Counted from the stretch's first letter, positions 45,476-54,688 are shown. The stretch is DNA of 64,000 bases from JAPHSX01 sp039714395 (GCA_039714395.1 JBDLJH010000016.1:12744-76743), one strand, 5' to 3'. Translations and numbers: made by a program. The notes: generated by a model not told the origin, from the letters alone.

Positions 45476-46314
45476 GCAGTATCCCCTGGCCTGCACCGGC
45501 CAAACTCAACCTCTTCCTGCACATTACCGGTCAGCGTGAAGATGGCTATCACCTGTTGCAAAGCGTATTTCAGTTTCTCGACTATGGCGATGAGGTAAGC
45601 ATCGATATTCGCGAGGACGGGGCAATCCACCGCCTCAACGAGCTACCCGGTGTGCCGGCAGAGCAGGATTTGGTGGTGCGTGCCGCCCGACTGCTGCAAC
45701 AGCATAGTGGTTGTAAATTGGGGGCCGATATTCGCGTAAAGAAACGCCTGCCCATGGGCGCAGGACTCGGCGGTGGCAGCTCAGACGCCGCCACCGTACT
45801 GGTCGCTCTGAACCGGCTGTGGGGGGTAAATCTGGCGCTAGAGGCGCTGTCAGAGCTCGGACTGCAGTTGGGTGCCGATGTACCTGTATTTGTCCATGGC
45901 CATGCAGCCTGGGCAGAGGGTGTGGGCGATATCCTGGAGCCTGTAGATCTGCCGGAGCCATGGTATTTGGTGATCATTCCGCCGGTAGAGGTCTCCACCG
46001 CAGAGATTTTTTCCGATCCGCAATTGACACGGGACTGCCAAGCCATCAAAATACGCGCCTTTCTCGCAGGGGAAGGCAGAAATGTCTGTCAGCCCGTGGC
46101 CTCGCGCCACTACCCTGAAATTGCTCAGGCGCTGAGATGGCTTGAACAATTCGCTGAGGCGAAAATGACCGGTACCGGCAGCTGTATTTTTGCCGCCTTC
46201 GAAACTGAAGACCGGGCTACAGAGGTCTACCAGCAGCTTCCCGACGAATGGCGGGGATTTGTAGCAAAAGGCAGTAACCGTTCAGCCTTACATAAAAGGC
46301 TGGCGGAGTTTTGA
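45472..46314 (+). CDS. ispE: 4-diphosphocytidyl-2-C-methyl-D-erythritol kinase
   Basis: 280-aa GHMP kinase of the MEP isoprenoid pathway. PAPAKLNLFLHITGQREDGY and the GHMP loop PMGAGLGGGSSDAA are present. TTG start at 45472, fixed by TTGA overlap with lolB and by the family N-terminus. Confidence 0.95.
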   Translation: MSSIPWPAPAKLNLFLHITGQREDGYHLLQSVFQFLDYGDEVSIDIREDGAIHRLNELPGVPAEQDLVVRAARLLQQHSGCKLGADIRVKKRLPMGAGLGGGSSDAATVLVALNRLWGVNLALEALSELGLQLGADVPVFVHGHAAWAEGVGDILEPVDLPEPWYLVIIPPVEVSTAEIFSDPQLTRDCQAIKIRAFLAGEGRNVCQPVASRHYPEIAQALRWLEQFAEAKMTGTGSCIFAAFETEDRATEVYQQLPDEWRGFVAKGSNRSALHKRLAEF

Positions 46315-46374
46315 ACTATAGGTTTTCCGGCAGAGGCCGATAGCATGAAAGCCAATAGTTCAACACAAGTTTAT

Positions 46375-46449
46375 TGGGGCGTAGCCAAGCGGTAAGGCAG
46401 CGGGTTTTGATCCCGTCACGCGCAGGTTCGAATCCTGCCGCCCCAGCCA
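46375..46449 (+). tRNA. tRNA-Gln (TTG)
   Basis: 75 nt with encoded CCA. Acceptor TGGGGCG/CGCCCCA plus discriminator G; anticodon loop TTTTGAT gives TTG; T arm GGTTCGAATCC. Sits between ispE and prs, a conserved gammaproteobacterial position. Confidence 0.97.
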
Positions 46450-46595
46450 TATTAGTAGTACGTTTTCGGTATTTATATTGTAAAACGGAGGCGGATTGCA
46501 GGATGAAAAGCCGAAGGCTGAATAATCCTGCCACCCAGCCGCATTCCAATAGCAGTGGCCGTATATGTCGGCCCACGTCTGTTTAGGGGTTTCAT

Positions 46596-47549
46596 GTGTC
46601 TGAGATGATGGTCTTTGCGGGAAACGCCAACCCTCAGTTGGCGCAGGAGATCGCATCCTACCTTGAGATGCCTCTGGGCAAGGCCATCGTCGGAAAATTC
46701 AGCGACGCCGAGGTTATGGTTGAGATCCTGGAGAATGTGCGCGGTAAGCACATCTTCATCATCCAGCCCACCTGCGCCCCGACCAACGACAACCTGATGG
46801 AGCTGATGGTGATGGTCGATGCGGCTCGCCGCTCTTCGGCCCGCAGCGTTACCGCGGTCATTCCCTACTTTGGTTATGCCCGCCAGGATCGCCGCCCGCG
46901 CTCAGCGCGCGTTGGACTGACGGCCAAGGTAGTCGCCAACATGCTGACCGGCGTCGGAATAGATCGACTGCTAACGGTCGATTTGCACGCAGATCAGATT
47001 CAGGGCTTTTTCGATATCCCGCTGGATAACGTCTACGCCTCACCGATTCTGCTGGGCGATATCTGGCGCCAGAAGAGCCAGGGCGATGACATTATGGTGG
47101 TCTCGCCTGATGTCGGTGGTGTGGTTCGCGCCCGTGCCCTGGCCAAGCGGCTGGATGATGCGGATCTGGCAATCATCGACAAACGTCGCCCCAAGGCCAA
47201 TGTGGCGCAGGTAATGCACATTATCGGTGATGTTAAGGATCGCAGCTGTATCCTTATCGATGACCTGGTCGATACCGCCGGCACCCTGTGTCAGGCAGCC
47301 AATGCCCTGAAAGAGCACGGCGCCGCCAAGGTAAAGGCCTACATCACCCATCCGGTGCTCTCTGGCCCGGCGGTGGAGAATATTGAGAATTCACAGCTGG
47401 ATGAGCTGGTTGTTACCAACACCATCCCGCTTAGCCCCGAGGCCCGTGCATGCAGTCGCATCCGCGTGGTCTCACTGGCAGAGATGCTGGCTGAAACTAT
47501 TCGCCGCATCAACAATGACGAATCGGTCAGTTCACTTTATATGGACTGA
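46596..47549 (+). CDS. prs: Ribose-phosphate pyrophosphokinase
   Basis: 317 aa. Makes PRPP from ribose 5-phosphate and ATP. PYFGYARQDRRPRSARV, DLHADQIQGFFDIPLDN and the PRPP-binding CILIDDLVDTAGTL are all present. GTG start with AGGGG upstream. Confidence 0.97.
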   Translation: MSEMMVFAGNANPQLAQEIASYLEMPLGKAIVGKFSDAEVMVEILENVRGKHIFIIQPTCAPTNDNLMELMVMVDAARRSSARSVTAVIPYFGYARQDRRPRSARVGLTAKVVANMLTGVGIDRLLTVDLHADQIQGFFDIPLDNVYASPILLGDIWRQKSQGDDIMVVSPDVGGVVRARALAKRLDDADLAIIDKRRPKANVAQVMHIIGDVKDRSCILIDDLVDTAGTLCQAANALKEHGAAKVKAYITHPVLSGPAVENIENSQLDELVVTNTIPLSPEARACSRIRVVSLAEMLAETIRRINNDESVSSLYMD

Positions 47550-47572
47550 CGCCGCATAAGCGGTAACAGAAT

Positions 47573-47643
47573 TAAGGCCATGAGGCCTTATTAGTGCCGT
47601 CACCTGGTCGCGGTTGACGGTGAATAGACCACCTTCGGGTGGT
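47573..47643 (+). terminator. Hairpins in the prs-rplY gap
   Basis: TAAGGCC/GGCCTTA (47573-47590, loop ATGA) followed by TTAG, and ACCACC/GGTGGT (47628-47643, loop TTCG) followed by TTTGTT. Either may attenuate transcription into rplY. Confidence 0.45.
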
Positions 47644-47676
47644 TTGTTCGTCTTTGATATAAACTGGAGAAACACA

Positions 47677-48330
47677 ATGAGCAATGTAGACTTCACCCTG
47701 AGTGCCGAAGTCCGTAATGACCTGAGAAAAGGTGCGAGCCGCCGCCTGCGTCATGCGAACAAGGTACCTGCCATCATTTACGGTGCAGGCAAAGATCCCA
47801 TGAACATCAGCCTTGATCACCTCAAGCTGCTTCACAGTCTGGAGAACGAGGCCTTCTACTCGCACATCCTCACCATCGATGTCGATGGTAAGAAGGAAAA
47901 GGCAGTACTCAAAGACCTGCAGCGTCACCCAGCCAAGATCGCTATCCTGCACGCCGACTTTTTGCGTGTCTCTGATAAAGAGAAGCTGAAGATGAACGTT
48001 CCGCTGCACTTCCTCAACGAAGACACAGCTCCCGGTGTGAAAGAGGGTGGCGTAATCACCCACAACGTTACTGAGGTAGAGGTTCTCTGTCTGCCTAAAG
48101 ACCTGCCTGAGTATCTGGAAGTCGATATGGCCGACGTGGAGATGGAGCAGGTGGTTCATCTCACCGAGATCAAACTGCCCAAGGGCGTTGAACTGACTGA
48201 ACTGTTACACGGTGAAGGTCATGACCAGTCTGTTGCCGCTATCCACAAAACTCGCGTTGTCGTCGAAACTGAGGATGAAGCGGGCGAAGCCGCTGAAGGC
48301 GAAACCGAGGGCGAAGGCGAAGGCGAATAA
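47677..48330 (+). CDS. rplY: 50S ribosomal protein L25 (Ctc form)
   Basis: 217 aa. N-terminal L25 5S-rRNA-binding domain (GASRRLRHANKVPAIIYGAG), a TL5/Ctc beta domain, and an acidic tail of Glu/Gly repeats. ATG 47677 with TGGAGA upstream; the frame is open to 47614 without a site. Confidence 0.95.
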   Translation: MSNVDFTLSAEVRNDLRKGASRRLRHANKVPAIIYGAGKDPMNISLDHLKLLHSLENEAFYSHILTIDVDGKKEKAVLKDLQRHPAKIAILHADFLRVSDKEKLKMNVPLHFLNEDTAPGVKEGGVITHNVTEVEVLCLPKDLPEYLEVDMADVEMEQVVHLTEIKLPKGVELTELLHGEGHDQSVAAIHKTRVVVETEDEAGEAAEGETEGEGEGE

Positions 48331-48366
48331 TCGCCCTCACCTAAACGTTCGCTTAGAGAACCGGCG

Positions 48367-48945
48367 TTGTCGTCGCGTATTCAACTTATCGTTGGCCTGG
48401 GGAATCCCGGCCAGCAATATGAGAGAACGCGGCACAACGCCGGTTTTTGGTTTGTAGACGCTATCGCACGCACCTACGGCATCAACCTTAAGAGTGAAAA
48501 TAAATTTCACGGTGAGGTGGGCAAGGGACGTATCGATGGCGAGGAGGTCTGGCTGTTAAAACCCATGACCTTCATGAATAAGAGTGGCCAGGGCATCGCT
48601 GCGCTGGCCCGTTTTTACAAGATAGATACTGAAAGTATCCTTATCGCCCACGATGAGCTAGACCTTGACCCGGGAACGGTACGCCTGAAGAAAGGCGGCG
48701 GCCACGGCGGCCACAACGGCCTGCGCGACACCGTCGCACAGCTCGGCACTAAGGAGTTTCAGCGCCTGCGTCTGGGCATTGGCCACCCCGGCCATGCCAG
48801 CCAGGTATCCGGCTACGTGCTGGGTAAGGCCCCGGCTATCGATCAGGCGCTAACAGAAGGCGCAGTAGATAAGGCCCTCGACAGCCTGTCGCTGATTGTA
48901 AGCGGCGATCGACAAAAGGCGATGAACCAACTACATACTCAGTAG
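48367..48945 (+). CDS. pth: Peptidyl-tRNA hydrolase
   Basis: 192 aa. Releases peptidyl-tRNA. VGLGNPGQQYERTRHNAGFW contains the catalytic His; KPMTFMNKSGQ and HDELDLDPGTVRLKKGGGHG complete the site. TTG start at 48367 chosen from the family N-terminus. Confidence 0.95.
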   Translation: MSSRIQLIVGLGNPGQQYERTRHNAGFWFVDAIARTYGINLKSENKFHGEVGKGRIDGEEVWLLKPMTFMNKSGQGIAALARFYKIDTESILIAHDELDLDPGTVRLKKGGGHGGHNGLRDTVAQLGTKEFQRLRLGIGHPGHASQVSGYVLGKAPAIDQALTEGAVDKALDSLSLIVSGDRQKAMNQLHTQ

Positions 48946-48981
48946 TTCATCACGACTTAACGCACTACGGAATGCACTATC

Positions 48982-50073
48982 ATGGGATTTAAATGCGGTA
49001 TCGTTGGCCTGCCTAATGTTGGCAAGTCCACCCTCTTCAATGCCCTCACTGAGGCGGGAATCCAGGCCGAGAACTACCCCTTCTGCACCATTGAACCGAA
49101 TGTCGGTATTGTAGGCATGCCTGACCCACGTCTGGATAAGCTGGCCGAGATCGTTAATCCCGAGCGCGTGCTGCCCACCACCATGGAGTTCGTCGATATC
49201 GCCGGGCTGGTCGCCGGTGCCTCCAAGGGCGAGGGGCTGGGTAACAAGTTCCTCGCCAATATCCGCGAGACCGATGCCATCGCCCAGGTAGTGCGCTGCT
49301 TCGAAGACGATAATGTGGTACATGTCGCCGGCAAGATACACCCACTGGACGATATCGAGGTCATTAATACCGAACTGATGCTGGCAGACATGGAGAGCGT
49401 GGAGAAGGGCATACAGCGCGTCTCACGCGTCGCCAAGAGCGGTGACAAAGATGCCAAGGCGCAGGTGGTGTTATTTGAGAAGGTGAAGGCCGGACTCGAT
49501 GAGGGCAAAATGGTGCGTACCCTGGAGCTCGATGAGGATGATCTGGCCGGGCTTTACGAGCTGCACCTGCTCACCATCAAGCCGACCATGTACATCGCCA
49601 ACGTCGCCGAAGATGGTTTTGAGAATAACCCCCACCTCGATACGGTGCGTGAACATGCCGCCGCTGAGGGGGCCGAGGTCGTCGCTGTCTGTGCCTCCAT
49701 TGAATCTGAACTGGTTGAGCTGGACGAGGAAGAGGCCCAGGTCTTCCTCGAGGAGCTGGGCCTGGATGAGCCGGGGCTTAACCGCGTAATTCGCGCCGGT
49801 TACGCCCTGCTCGGCCTGCAGACCTACTTCACTGCAGGGGTCAAAGAGGTGCGGGCATGGACCGTACGCATCGGCGCCACCGCGCCCCAGGCGGCTGGAG
49901 TGATCCATACTGACTTCGAAAAAGGATTTATCCGTGCCGAGGTAACTGCCTATGACGACTTCATCGCCTGCAACGGCGAGCAAGGGGCAAAAGAGGCGGG
50001 GAAACTACGCCTCGAAGGCAAGGATTACATCGTACAGGACGGCGATGTAATGCACTTCCGCTTCAACGTTTAA
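48982..50073 (+). CDS. ychF: Redox-regulated ATPase YchF (OLA1-like)
   Basis: 363 aa. G1 GLPNVGKSTLFN, switch region DIAGLVAGASKGEGLGN, and a C-terminal TGS-like domain (GKDYIVQDGDVMHFRFNV). YchF hydrolyses ATP rather than GTP and binds ribosomes. Last gene before the tRNA-Met region. Confidence 0.95.
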   Translation: MGFKCGIVGLPNVGKSTLFNALTEAGIQAENYPFCTIEPNVGIVGMPDPRLDKLAEIVNPERVLPTTMEFVDIAGLVAGASKGEGLGNKFLANIRETDAIAQVVRCFEDDNVVHVAGKIHPLDDIEVINTELMLADMESVEKGIQRVSRVAKSGDKDAKAQVVLFEKVKAGLDEGKMVRTLELDEDDLAGLYELHLLTIKPTMYIANVAEDGFENNPHLDTVREHAAAEGAEVVAVCASIESELVELDEEEAQVFLEELGLDEPGLNRVIRAGYALLGLQTYFTAGVKEVRAWTVRIGATAPQAAGVIHTDFEKGFIRAEVTAYDDFIACNGEQGAKEAGKLRLEGKDYIVQDGDVMHFRFNV

Positions 50074-50138
50074 ATTCAGCCCTTATCGGGCTTGACAGAA
50101 GGGACGCAACACCGCAAAATTGCGCCCTTCAAAATTAT

Positions 50139-50177
50139 GGCTATATAGCTCAGCTGGTTAGAGCATATCACTCATAA
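50139..50177 (+). pseudogene. Truncated 5' half of tRNA-Met
   Basis: 39 bases match positions 1-39 of the intact tRNA-Met at 50263 with two or so differences (GGCTATATAGCTCAGCTGGT …). The match ends just after the anticodon. Unrelated sequence follows. It looks like a recombination scar. Confidence 0.85.
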
Positions 50178-50200
50178 GGAGAATTCAGTCTGACGATTCT

Positions 50201-50229
50201 CTGACAGGGTCAAAAAATTTTTGTTACAA
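50201..50229 (+). promoter_or_regulatory. Likely promoter of the intact tRNA-Met
   Basis: -35 CTGACA (50201-50206), 17-base spacer, -10 TACAAT (50224-50229). An inverted repeat GGGTCAA/TTGACCC overlaps it. Confidence 0.6.
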
Positions 50230-50262
50230 TTGACCCGTTCACAAAGTCAGCAATTTCAAAAA

Positions 50263-50339
50263 GGCTATATAGCTCAGTTGGTTAGAGCACATCACTCATA
50301 ATGATGGGGTCCCTAGTTCGAATCTAGGTATAGCCACCA
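50263..50339 (+). tRNA. tRNA-Met (CAT)
   Basis: 77 nt with encoded CCA. Acceptor GGCTATA/TATAGCC, anticodon CAT in CTCATAA, T arm TAGTTCGAATCTA. It lacks the initiator-type acceptor mismatch, so elongator Met; a lysidine-modified Ile(CAU) tRNA cannot be excluded by eye. It borders the accessory region. Confidence 0.93.
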
Positions 50340-50347
50340 TATTACTC

Positions 50348-50376
50348 AAAGGCTTAGCTTCGGCTAGGCCTTTTTT
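50348..50376 (+). terminator. Terminator of tRNA-Met
   Basis: AAAGGCTTAGC, TTCG loop, GCTAGGCC and six T. Confidence 0.9.
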
Positions 50377-50384
50377 GTTTTGCT

Positions 50385-50416
50385 CTGTGACCATCCTGTG
50401 ACCATTCTGTGACCAC
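50385..50416. repeat. Three direct repeats next to the tRNA
   Basis: CTGTGACCAT at 50385, 50396 and (last base changed) 50407, an 11-bp period. Possible integrase arm-type or other protein-binding sites. Confidence 0.65.
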
Positions 50417-51061
50417 TTTTGAAAACTCACTTTTTCAAAAGCCCGAAAAAAGGTCAAAAACGACCCGTTCACTATTCCAGCCTTTCCTATACCGCTGTAC
50501 AAATCATCCGTCGTTCCAACCCATCGTTCCCCAAAAAAATAGATTCCAGACAATATCCAAGAAGCCTCTACCTAGAGCTTGTATTAGTTTTCTAGGAGAG
50601 TCAGCTAATGGGCTGGCTGCAAACACCCTACAGCGGAACTGAAGCGCTAGTGTTGTTATAGTCAGTAAACGGCCCAAGCCGCGTGAAAACCAGAAAATGA
50701 CCGCCTGTAAGCCTTTTTAAGCCCGGTGGGATTTCAGATGATGCCAGTGGTATACCTATAGGCCCTTATCCTTGCCACGGCTAGTAAATCGCGCACGGCT
50801 CTATATTTGAAGCAGACAACTGATGATAAACAGCTGCCGCGTTTTCACACAGGCTGTGCCAGAAGCGAACATTCAGTGTCCCCCAATTCAACTTCCCCCC
50901 GTTCAAATTCATGGTGTCTGTGACACCAATCGCGACTAGGTTGTTAGCACGCCCTGGTAATCCCTCATGTTTACTGGCCCTGTGGACTGGACTTAAGTTT
51001 GATAGTGAACACACGTAATTATGTGTTATAAATTGCGCAGTGTGACAACGACCAAAACATC
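50417..51061. other. Gene-free stretch at the island edge
   Basis: No convincing coding frame. The longest minus-strand frame (50781-51014) has no family resemblance. Near 51027 TATAAA may be a -10 for the nuclease gene, with no good -35. Confidence 0.5.
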
Positions 51062-52696
51062 ATGACTGACATAGTTCAAGATACGCTTAAGAAAATGGGA
51101 CCGTGCATCACCTCGGAGCTAGTTGCGGCGTTGGTAAGTGACTACGGTCTAACATCAGTGAATGCCAGACAAAAGGTTTCGCGCTCCACCTCCATCAAGA
51201 AGCTGGCATACCTTCCTTTCCCCCGGAACGCCCGCTTCGCCTACCTCCAGACAGATTACGCATCACCTTCCTTCTGGGATGCATTGACCCGTGACCTACT
51301 CAAACACACCATTTCCTACGGCGGAGGTTTGGCAGCCTTACTCGCTCGCGGCGGTGTAATGCCGGTTGCACACTTTGCCATCGCCTGCGGGGCTCCTATC
51401 GCACAGAAGGGCCACCTATCGCCGGCCACCATCCTCGACAGACTGAAGACTGCTGGTCTGGTGCAGACATTCGAGGTGCCTGGGATTGGCGAATGTGTGG
51501 AACTCTCTCAGAAAGCCGCCGCTCAGTCGTACGAGCTAGCGGAAATGCGCGCCCGCTTGCGCACCGAAGAAATACTCCTATGTGCGATCAAGGATTGGGC
51601 ACGCAACCTTGGGCTCGTTAGCTACCACAAGGTGGCGCTTAGAGATGAAGATGGCAGGCAGCCAAAAGTTGGAACCTTCAACTGGGACTTGTCCGCCCCC
51701 TCGTATCTTGGACCACTTCGCCAGTGGGCCAGTGACAAGCCCAGCCCTGGTTTTGTAGTCTGCGACGTCCTGCTCGGCGTCAACGTTTCAGCCAAGGAGC
51801 TTCAGCCATTCATCAACAAATGCAAGACACTGCGTAGTCTTAAGAGGGTGGGACGTTGCCTACAATTTTTTGTCGCAGACGGTTATGAGCCAGATGCACT
51901 CTTTCTGGCAAAATCTGAGGGTATTATCCCAGCAACGACATCAAACCTGTTCGGCTTAGAGGTGGCGAAAGCACTCAGGGAACTGACAGATCTACTGAGC
52001 AACGTGTATCCGTACGCCGAAACCATCGAAATGGTCGACGAGGTCTTTGTACGGCTGAGTCACATCGAAGGAGCAGCAACCAACCTGCGTGGTGCTTTGT
52101 TTGAATACCTAGTCGCAGAAGTAGTTCGGTGCCGCAGCCCGCACTCCAGTATCCAGTTAAACGAGATTCTACGAGACGAGCAGGGTCGACCCGCTGAAGT
52201 CGACGTTCTGGTTCACCACATCAACCAGTCCGTCCGGTTTATCGAGTGCAAGGGCTATAAGCCTACCGGTACAGTGCCTGACGAGATGGTCAAGCGCTGG
52301 CTCGATGACCGCATCCCGCTTATTCGCAAGGCTGCCGAAAAGGAGCCATTCTGGCGCAAATGCAAACACGAATTTGAATTTTGGACTACAGGGGAACTCT
52401 CCACTAAGGCCCGAGCTATGATTGAAGTAGCATCAAACAAGTCCCGCAAGTATAAAATTACGGTTGTTGATCGAGTCGAACTTACACGGCAAGTGAAGGC
52501 CACGAGCAACCCTGCACTCAAGAGGACGCTCCAAGAGCACTTCCTCGACCACCCTTTAGGAAAGGCTGAACGCGCAAGCAAAAAGCGCAATCGTCGGTTG
52601 CCGATTCCCCCTAGCTCAAGACTGCACAAGCGAGAGGTACCAGACAAGACGCTGCTCAATGCGGACAACCCAGATGCTCACGACGAAGACAAGTAA
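51062..52696 (+). CDS. Large nuclease-like protein with PD-(D/E)xK motif
   Basis: 544 aa, family not recognised. Residues 1-160 look like winged-helix modules (CITSELVAALVSDYGLTSVN; LSPATILDRLKTAGLVQTFE). Residues 200-310 resemble a decayed Mrr-like nuclease half (GFVVCDVLLG … VADGYEPDALFLAKSEGI). Residues 340-400 carry a full PD-(D/E)xK set: E348, D381 (AEVDVLVHH), E395-C-K397 (RFIECKGY). The C-terminus is basic. ATG 51062. It is the first gene after the tRNA-Met and stands alone, so a single-gene restriction or abortive-infection factor is plausible (inference). Confidence 0.65.
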   Translation: MTDIVQDTLKKMGPCITSELVAALVSDYGLTSVNARQKVSRSTSIKKLAYLPFPRNARFAYLQTDYASPSFWDALTRDLLKHTISYGGGLAALLARGGVMPVAHFAIACGAPIAQKGHLSPATILDRLKTAGLVQTFEVPGIGECVELSQKAAAQSYELAEMRARLRTEEILLCAIKDWARNLGLVSYHKVALRDEDGRQPKVGTFNWDLSAPSYLGPLRQWASDKPSPGFVVCDVLLGVNVSAKELQPFINKCKTLRSLKRVGRCLQFFVADGYEPDALFLAKSEGIIPATTSNLFGLEVAKALRELTDLLSNVYPYAETIEMVDEVFVRLSHIEGAATNLRGALFEYLVAEVVRCRSPHSSIQLNEILRDEQGRPAEVDVLVHHINQSVRFIECKGYKPTGTVPDEMVKRWLDDRIPLIRKAAEKEPFWRKCKHEFEFWTTGELSTKARAMIEVASNKSRKYKITVVDRVELTRQVKATSNPALKRTLQEHFLDHPLGKAERASKKRNRRLPIPPSSRLHKREVPDKTLLNADNPDAHDEDK

Positions 52697-52950
52697 TCTA
52701 GGCTAAGCCACATCTAGCCCAGCCTTGAAGACTCAGTCTAGCCAACCGACGAGCCGCAACTCGTCGAAATTTAGTTGTTCCGCTTTGGGTTGCATCAATC
52801 GGATGAATCCACAGTCGCTCTCGGACAGTGCATTCTGAATTAGCAATCCCAGCTGGCTATGAAGTGGCTATAAAGTAAGGAAACGGCCAACAATGGAGCT
52901 TTAGAGCTTTTACTATGACCCCAATTATCAGTCACCGCCCCCTTTTGTTT

Positions 52951-53580
52951 TTAGGATTTTAAGTATTTCCCAGAGGTCTTGCTTACTAAATCATTTATGT
53001 AGCTTTCTAATGCTTGCATCACTGAATCTATATCAGCTGGGAAGCTAACCCCAAAAGAAATCTTGATGGAGCTGTCTGCATCAGGATGATTCCTTATTTT
53101 CTGAGAAATAGATTCAAATGGTTTCTGGCTAAGAACTATTTTCTGTAATGCGTTTTCAAAACATATTAAATAAGGCCATAAATCATCAATAGATGAAAGG
53201 TGGTCAATTTTAGATATTGATATAAAAGCTCGTTTATCTCCTGAAATCATCTTTCCTTCATCAGATGATGATACAGCTGCCAATAAAGTCTGCTCTCCAA
53301 TATCAAGATCAGTTTGGTTTAAAGTTAGTATTTCGTTTGCTGTTCCTGTAGGTATAGAATCTACTTCGCATGCAGAATCTAAAAATGTAGATAGCGCAGC
53401 AAACGCGCCCTCACTTCCAAGTTTCTTCACTGACTTATCTTTGTTTTTTAAGTGCAACTGGAACTTCAACTCTGGCAACACATAAAAATTATGAGTCTCG
53501 GATTCATAAGAATCAACAAGCTCATTGAATAAATCATATTGCGCTGTTTTCTTTACTACATCACTGTCTAAGAAATACAT
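52951..53580 (-). CDS. PIN-like nuclease, partner of ImmA/IrrE
   Basis: 209 aa. PIN-type acidic residues can be placed at D5 (MYFLDSD), E37 (LPELKF), D93/E96 (DLDIGEQTLL) and D115 (MISGDKRAF), which is the normal order and spacing for PIN RNases. A C-terminal helical extension of about 70 residues follows. AT-rich. Starts 12 bp after the ImmA/IrrE gene, so co-transcribed. PIN plus COG2856 protease pairs behave like toxin-antitoxin modules in other islands (general knowledge). Confidence 0.6.
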   Translation of the reverse strand: MYFLDSDVVKKTAQYDLFNELVDSYESETHNFYVLPELKFQLHLKNKDKSVKKLGSEGAFAALSTFLDSACEVDSIPTGTANEILTLNQTDLDIGEQTLLAAVSSSDEGKMISGDKRAFISISKIDHLSSIDDLWPYLICFENALQKIVLSQKPFESISQKIRNHPDADSSIKISFGVSFPADIDSVMQALESYINDLVSKTSGKYLKS

Positions 53581-53592
53581 ATTCCTAATCCT

Positions 53593-54618
53593 TTATATTC
53601 CTTGCAGTATATTTAAATATGAGCGAGCCTCTTCGCTTATATTTTCTAGCAAAGCCTTTTCTGATAAAACATTTCTTATACAGTTAATAGCATCGCCAGA
53701 ATTTTCAAAAAAGTTCATAGCAGTGTTAGCTGTTGGCCAATCCATAGTTTCAAATGCATATGAAACTATGATGTGCCCGGCATCAATCCCAAACTGCTCA
53801 CTTTCCTTCATGGCAAATACCGCCAACTCTGTTGGCTGATCCAGTTTTAGGTGTGCGAAAGAGAGCTCATGGTTCCCTCTAATCAAATCAAGAGCAAATT
53901 TATCAGCCTGAACTTCTTCAGCATCTAGAGAGGCTTCAACCTCGTCATTAAGTGTTTCAATCTCCGAATCCAGGTCTTCATCAATTAAAAGCGTTTCATC
54001 AGCAACATGACCAAGTATAAGGTGAGCTAATTCGTGTGCTAATACGAAGAGTTGACGTGCTTTATGTTTATGTCTGAACCCAAGAATAATGGAAGGTCTT
54101 CCATTATGATTTACTATCATGCCGGTCATTCGTTTAGCACCTCTTGGTAGAGTGTCTAAAAACAAGACAGGTATCCCGTGAGACCAGCAGACCGACAGAA
54201 GGCCCTCCAAATTTATTTCGGTTTGATTGGTTTTATGTAGTATATAACTTCTCAAATCTGAAGGTGAATTTGGAAGCACCAAATACTCGGAAGCTATATG
54301 ATTAGCTATTGAGGCGGCTGATTTGCCTAAGTTTTTAACAACAGAGAGTTCGTCTTGATGTGTGTTTTTTCGGTGTTTAAATCTTACAGCAAAAGACTCT
54401 TCCGATAGGCGCAAAGAGCCGTCCTCGGTGAAAAAAACTTCTAATCCAAGTCTTTGCTTCATAATTAAGGCGAATTGCAAGGCGCCAGAGCTCGTTTTTA
54501 AAAGGCTGTTGTCCCACCATTCGGGTAGAAACTTTTCTACAAAAGCTCGGGGATAGCCATTAGAGTTAAGTAGCTCGAAAGCATCTCCTACGCTCAAAGT
54601 GTTGTTTTGTTTGCTCAC
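53593..54618 (-). CDS. ImmA/IrrE-family metallopeptidase
   Basis: 341 aa. Zinc-protease motif H195-E-L-A-H199 (FVLAHELAHLILGH) and the third-ligand region AEEVQADKFALDL about 35 residues later are intact. The N-terminal 130 residues are helical without a clear XRE HTH. ImmA/IrrE proteases cleave regulators in mobile elements and stress responses. It reads into the PIN-like gene and is divergent from the sce7726-like gene across an intergenic palindrome. Confidence 0.85.
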   Translation of the reverse strand: MSKQNNTLSVGDAFELLNSNGYPRAFVEKFLPEWWDNSLLKTSSGALQFALIMKQRLGLEVFFTEDGSLRLSEESFAVRFKHRKNTHQDELSVVKNLGKSAASIANHIASEYLVLPNSPSDLRSYILHKTNQTEINLEGLLSVCWSHGIPVLFLDTLPRGAKRMTGMIVNHNGRPSIILGFRHKHKARQLFVLAHELAHLILGHVADETLLIDEDLDSEIETLNDEVEASLDAEEVQADKFALDLIRGNHELSFAHLKLDQPTELAVFAMKESEQFGIDAGHIIVSYAFETMDWPTANTAMNFFENSGDAINCIRNVLSEKALLENISEEARSYLNILQGI

Positions 54619-54666
54619 TTGTGCCTTACTTTGCCCCTTAGGAGGGTAGTCAAATACCCATAAGCG

Positions 54667-54688
54667 TATATACTCTATAAAGTATATA
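54667..54688. promoter_or_regulatory. Operator-like palindrome between divergent cassette genes
   Basis: TATATACT (54667-54674), six bases, AGTATATA (54681-54688). It lies in the 116-bp gap between the ImmA/IrrE and sce7726-like starts, where promoters for both would be. Confidence 0.5.

Noticed and set aside
46316..46656. Minus-strand frames over tRNA-Gln
   Set aside because: Antisense of the tRNA (the WLGRQDSNLRVTGSKPAA type peptide is a known tRNA-derived artefact).
50296..50553. Minus-strand frame running into the tRNA-Met (ending VAIPRFELGTPSL)
   Set aside because: It reads antisense through the tRNA 3' end, a common artefact.
50781..51014. 77-codon minus-strand frame upstream of the nuclease gene
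   Set aside because: Composition and motifs resemble no protein family and no start signals are evident.
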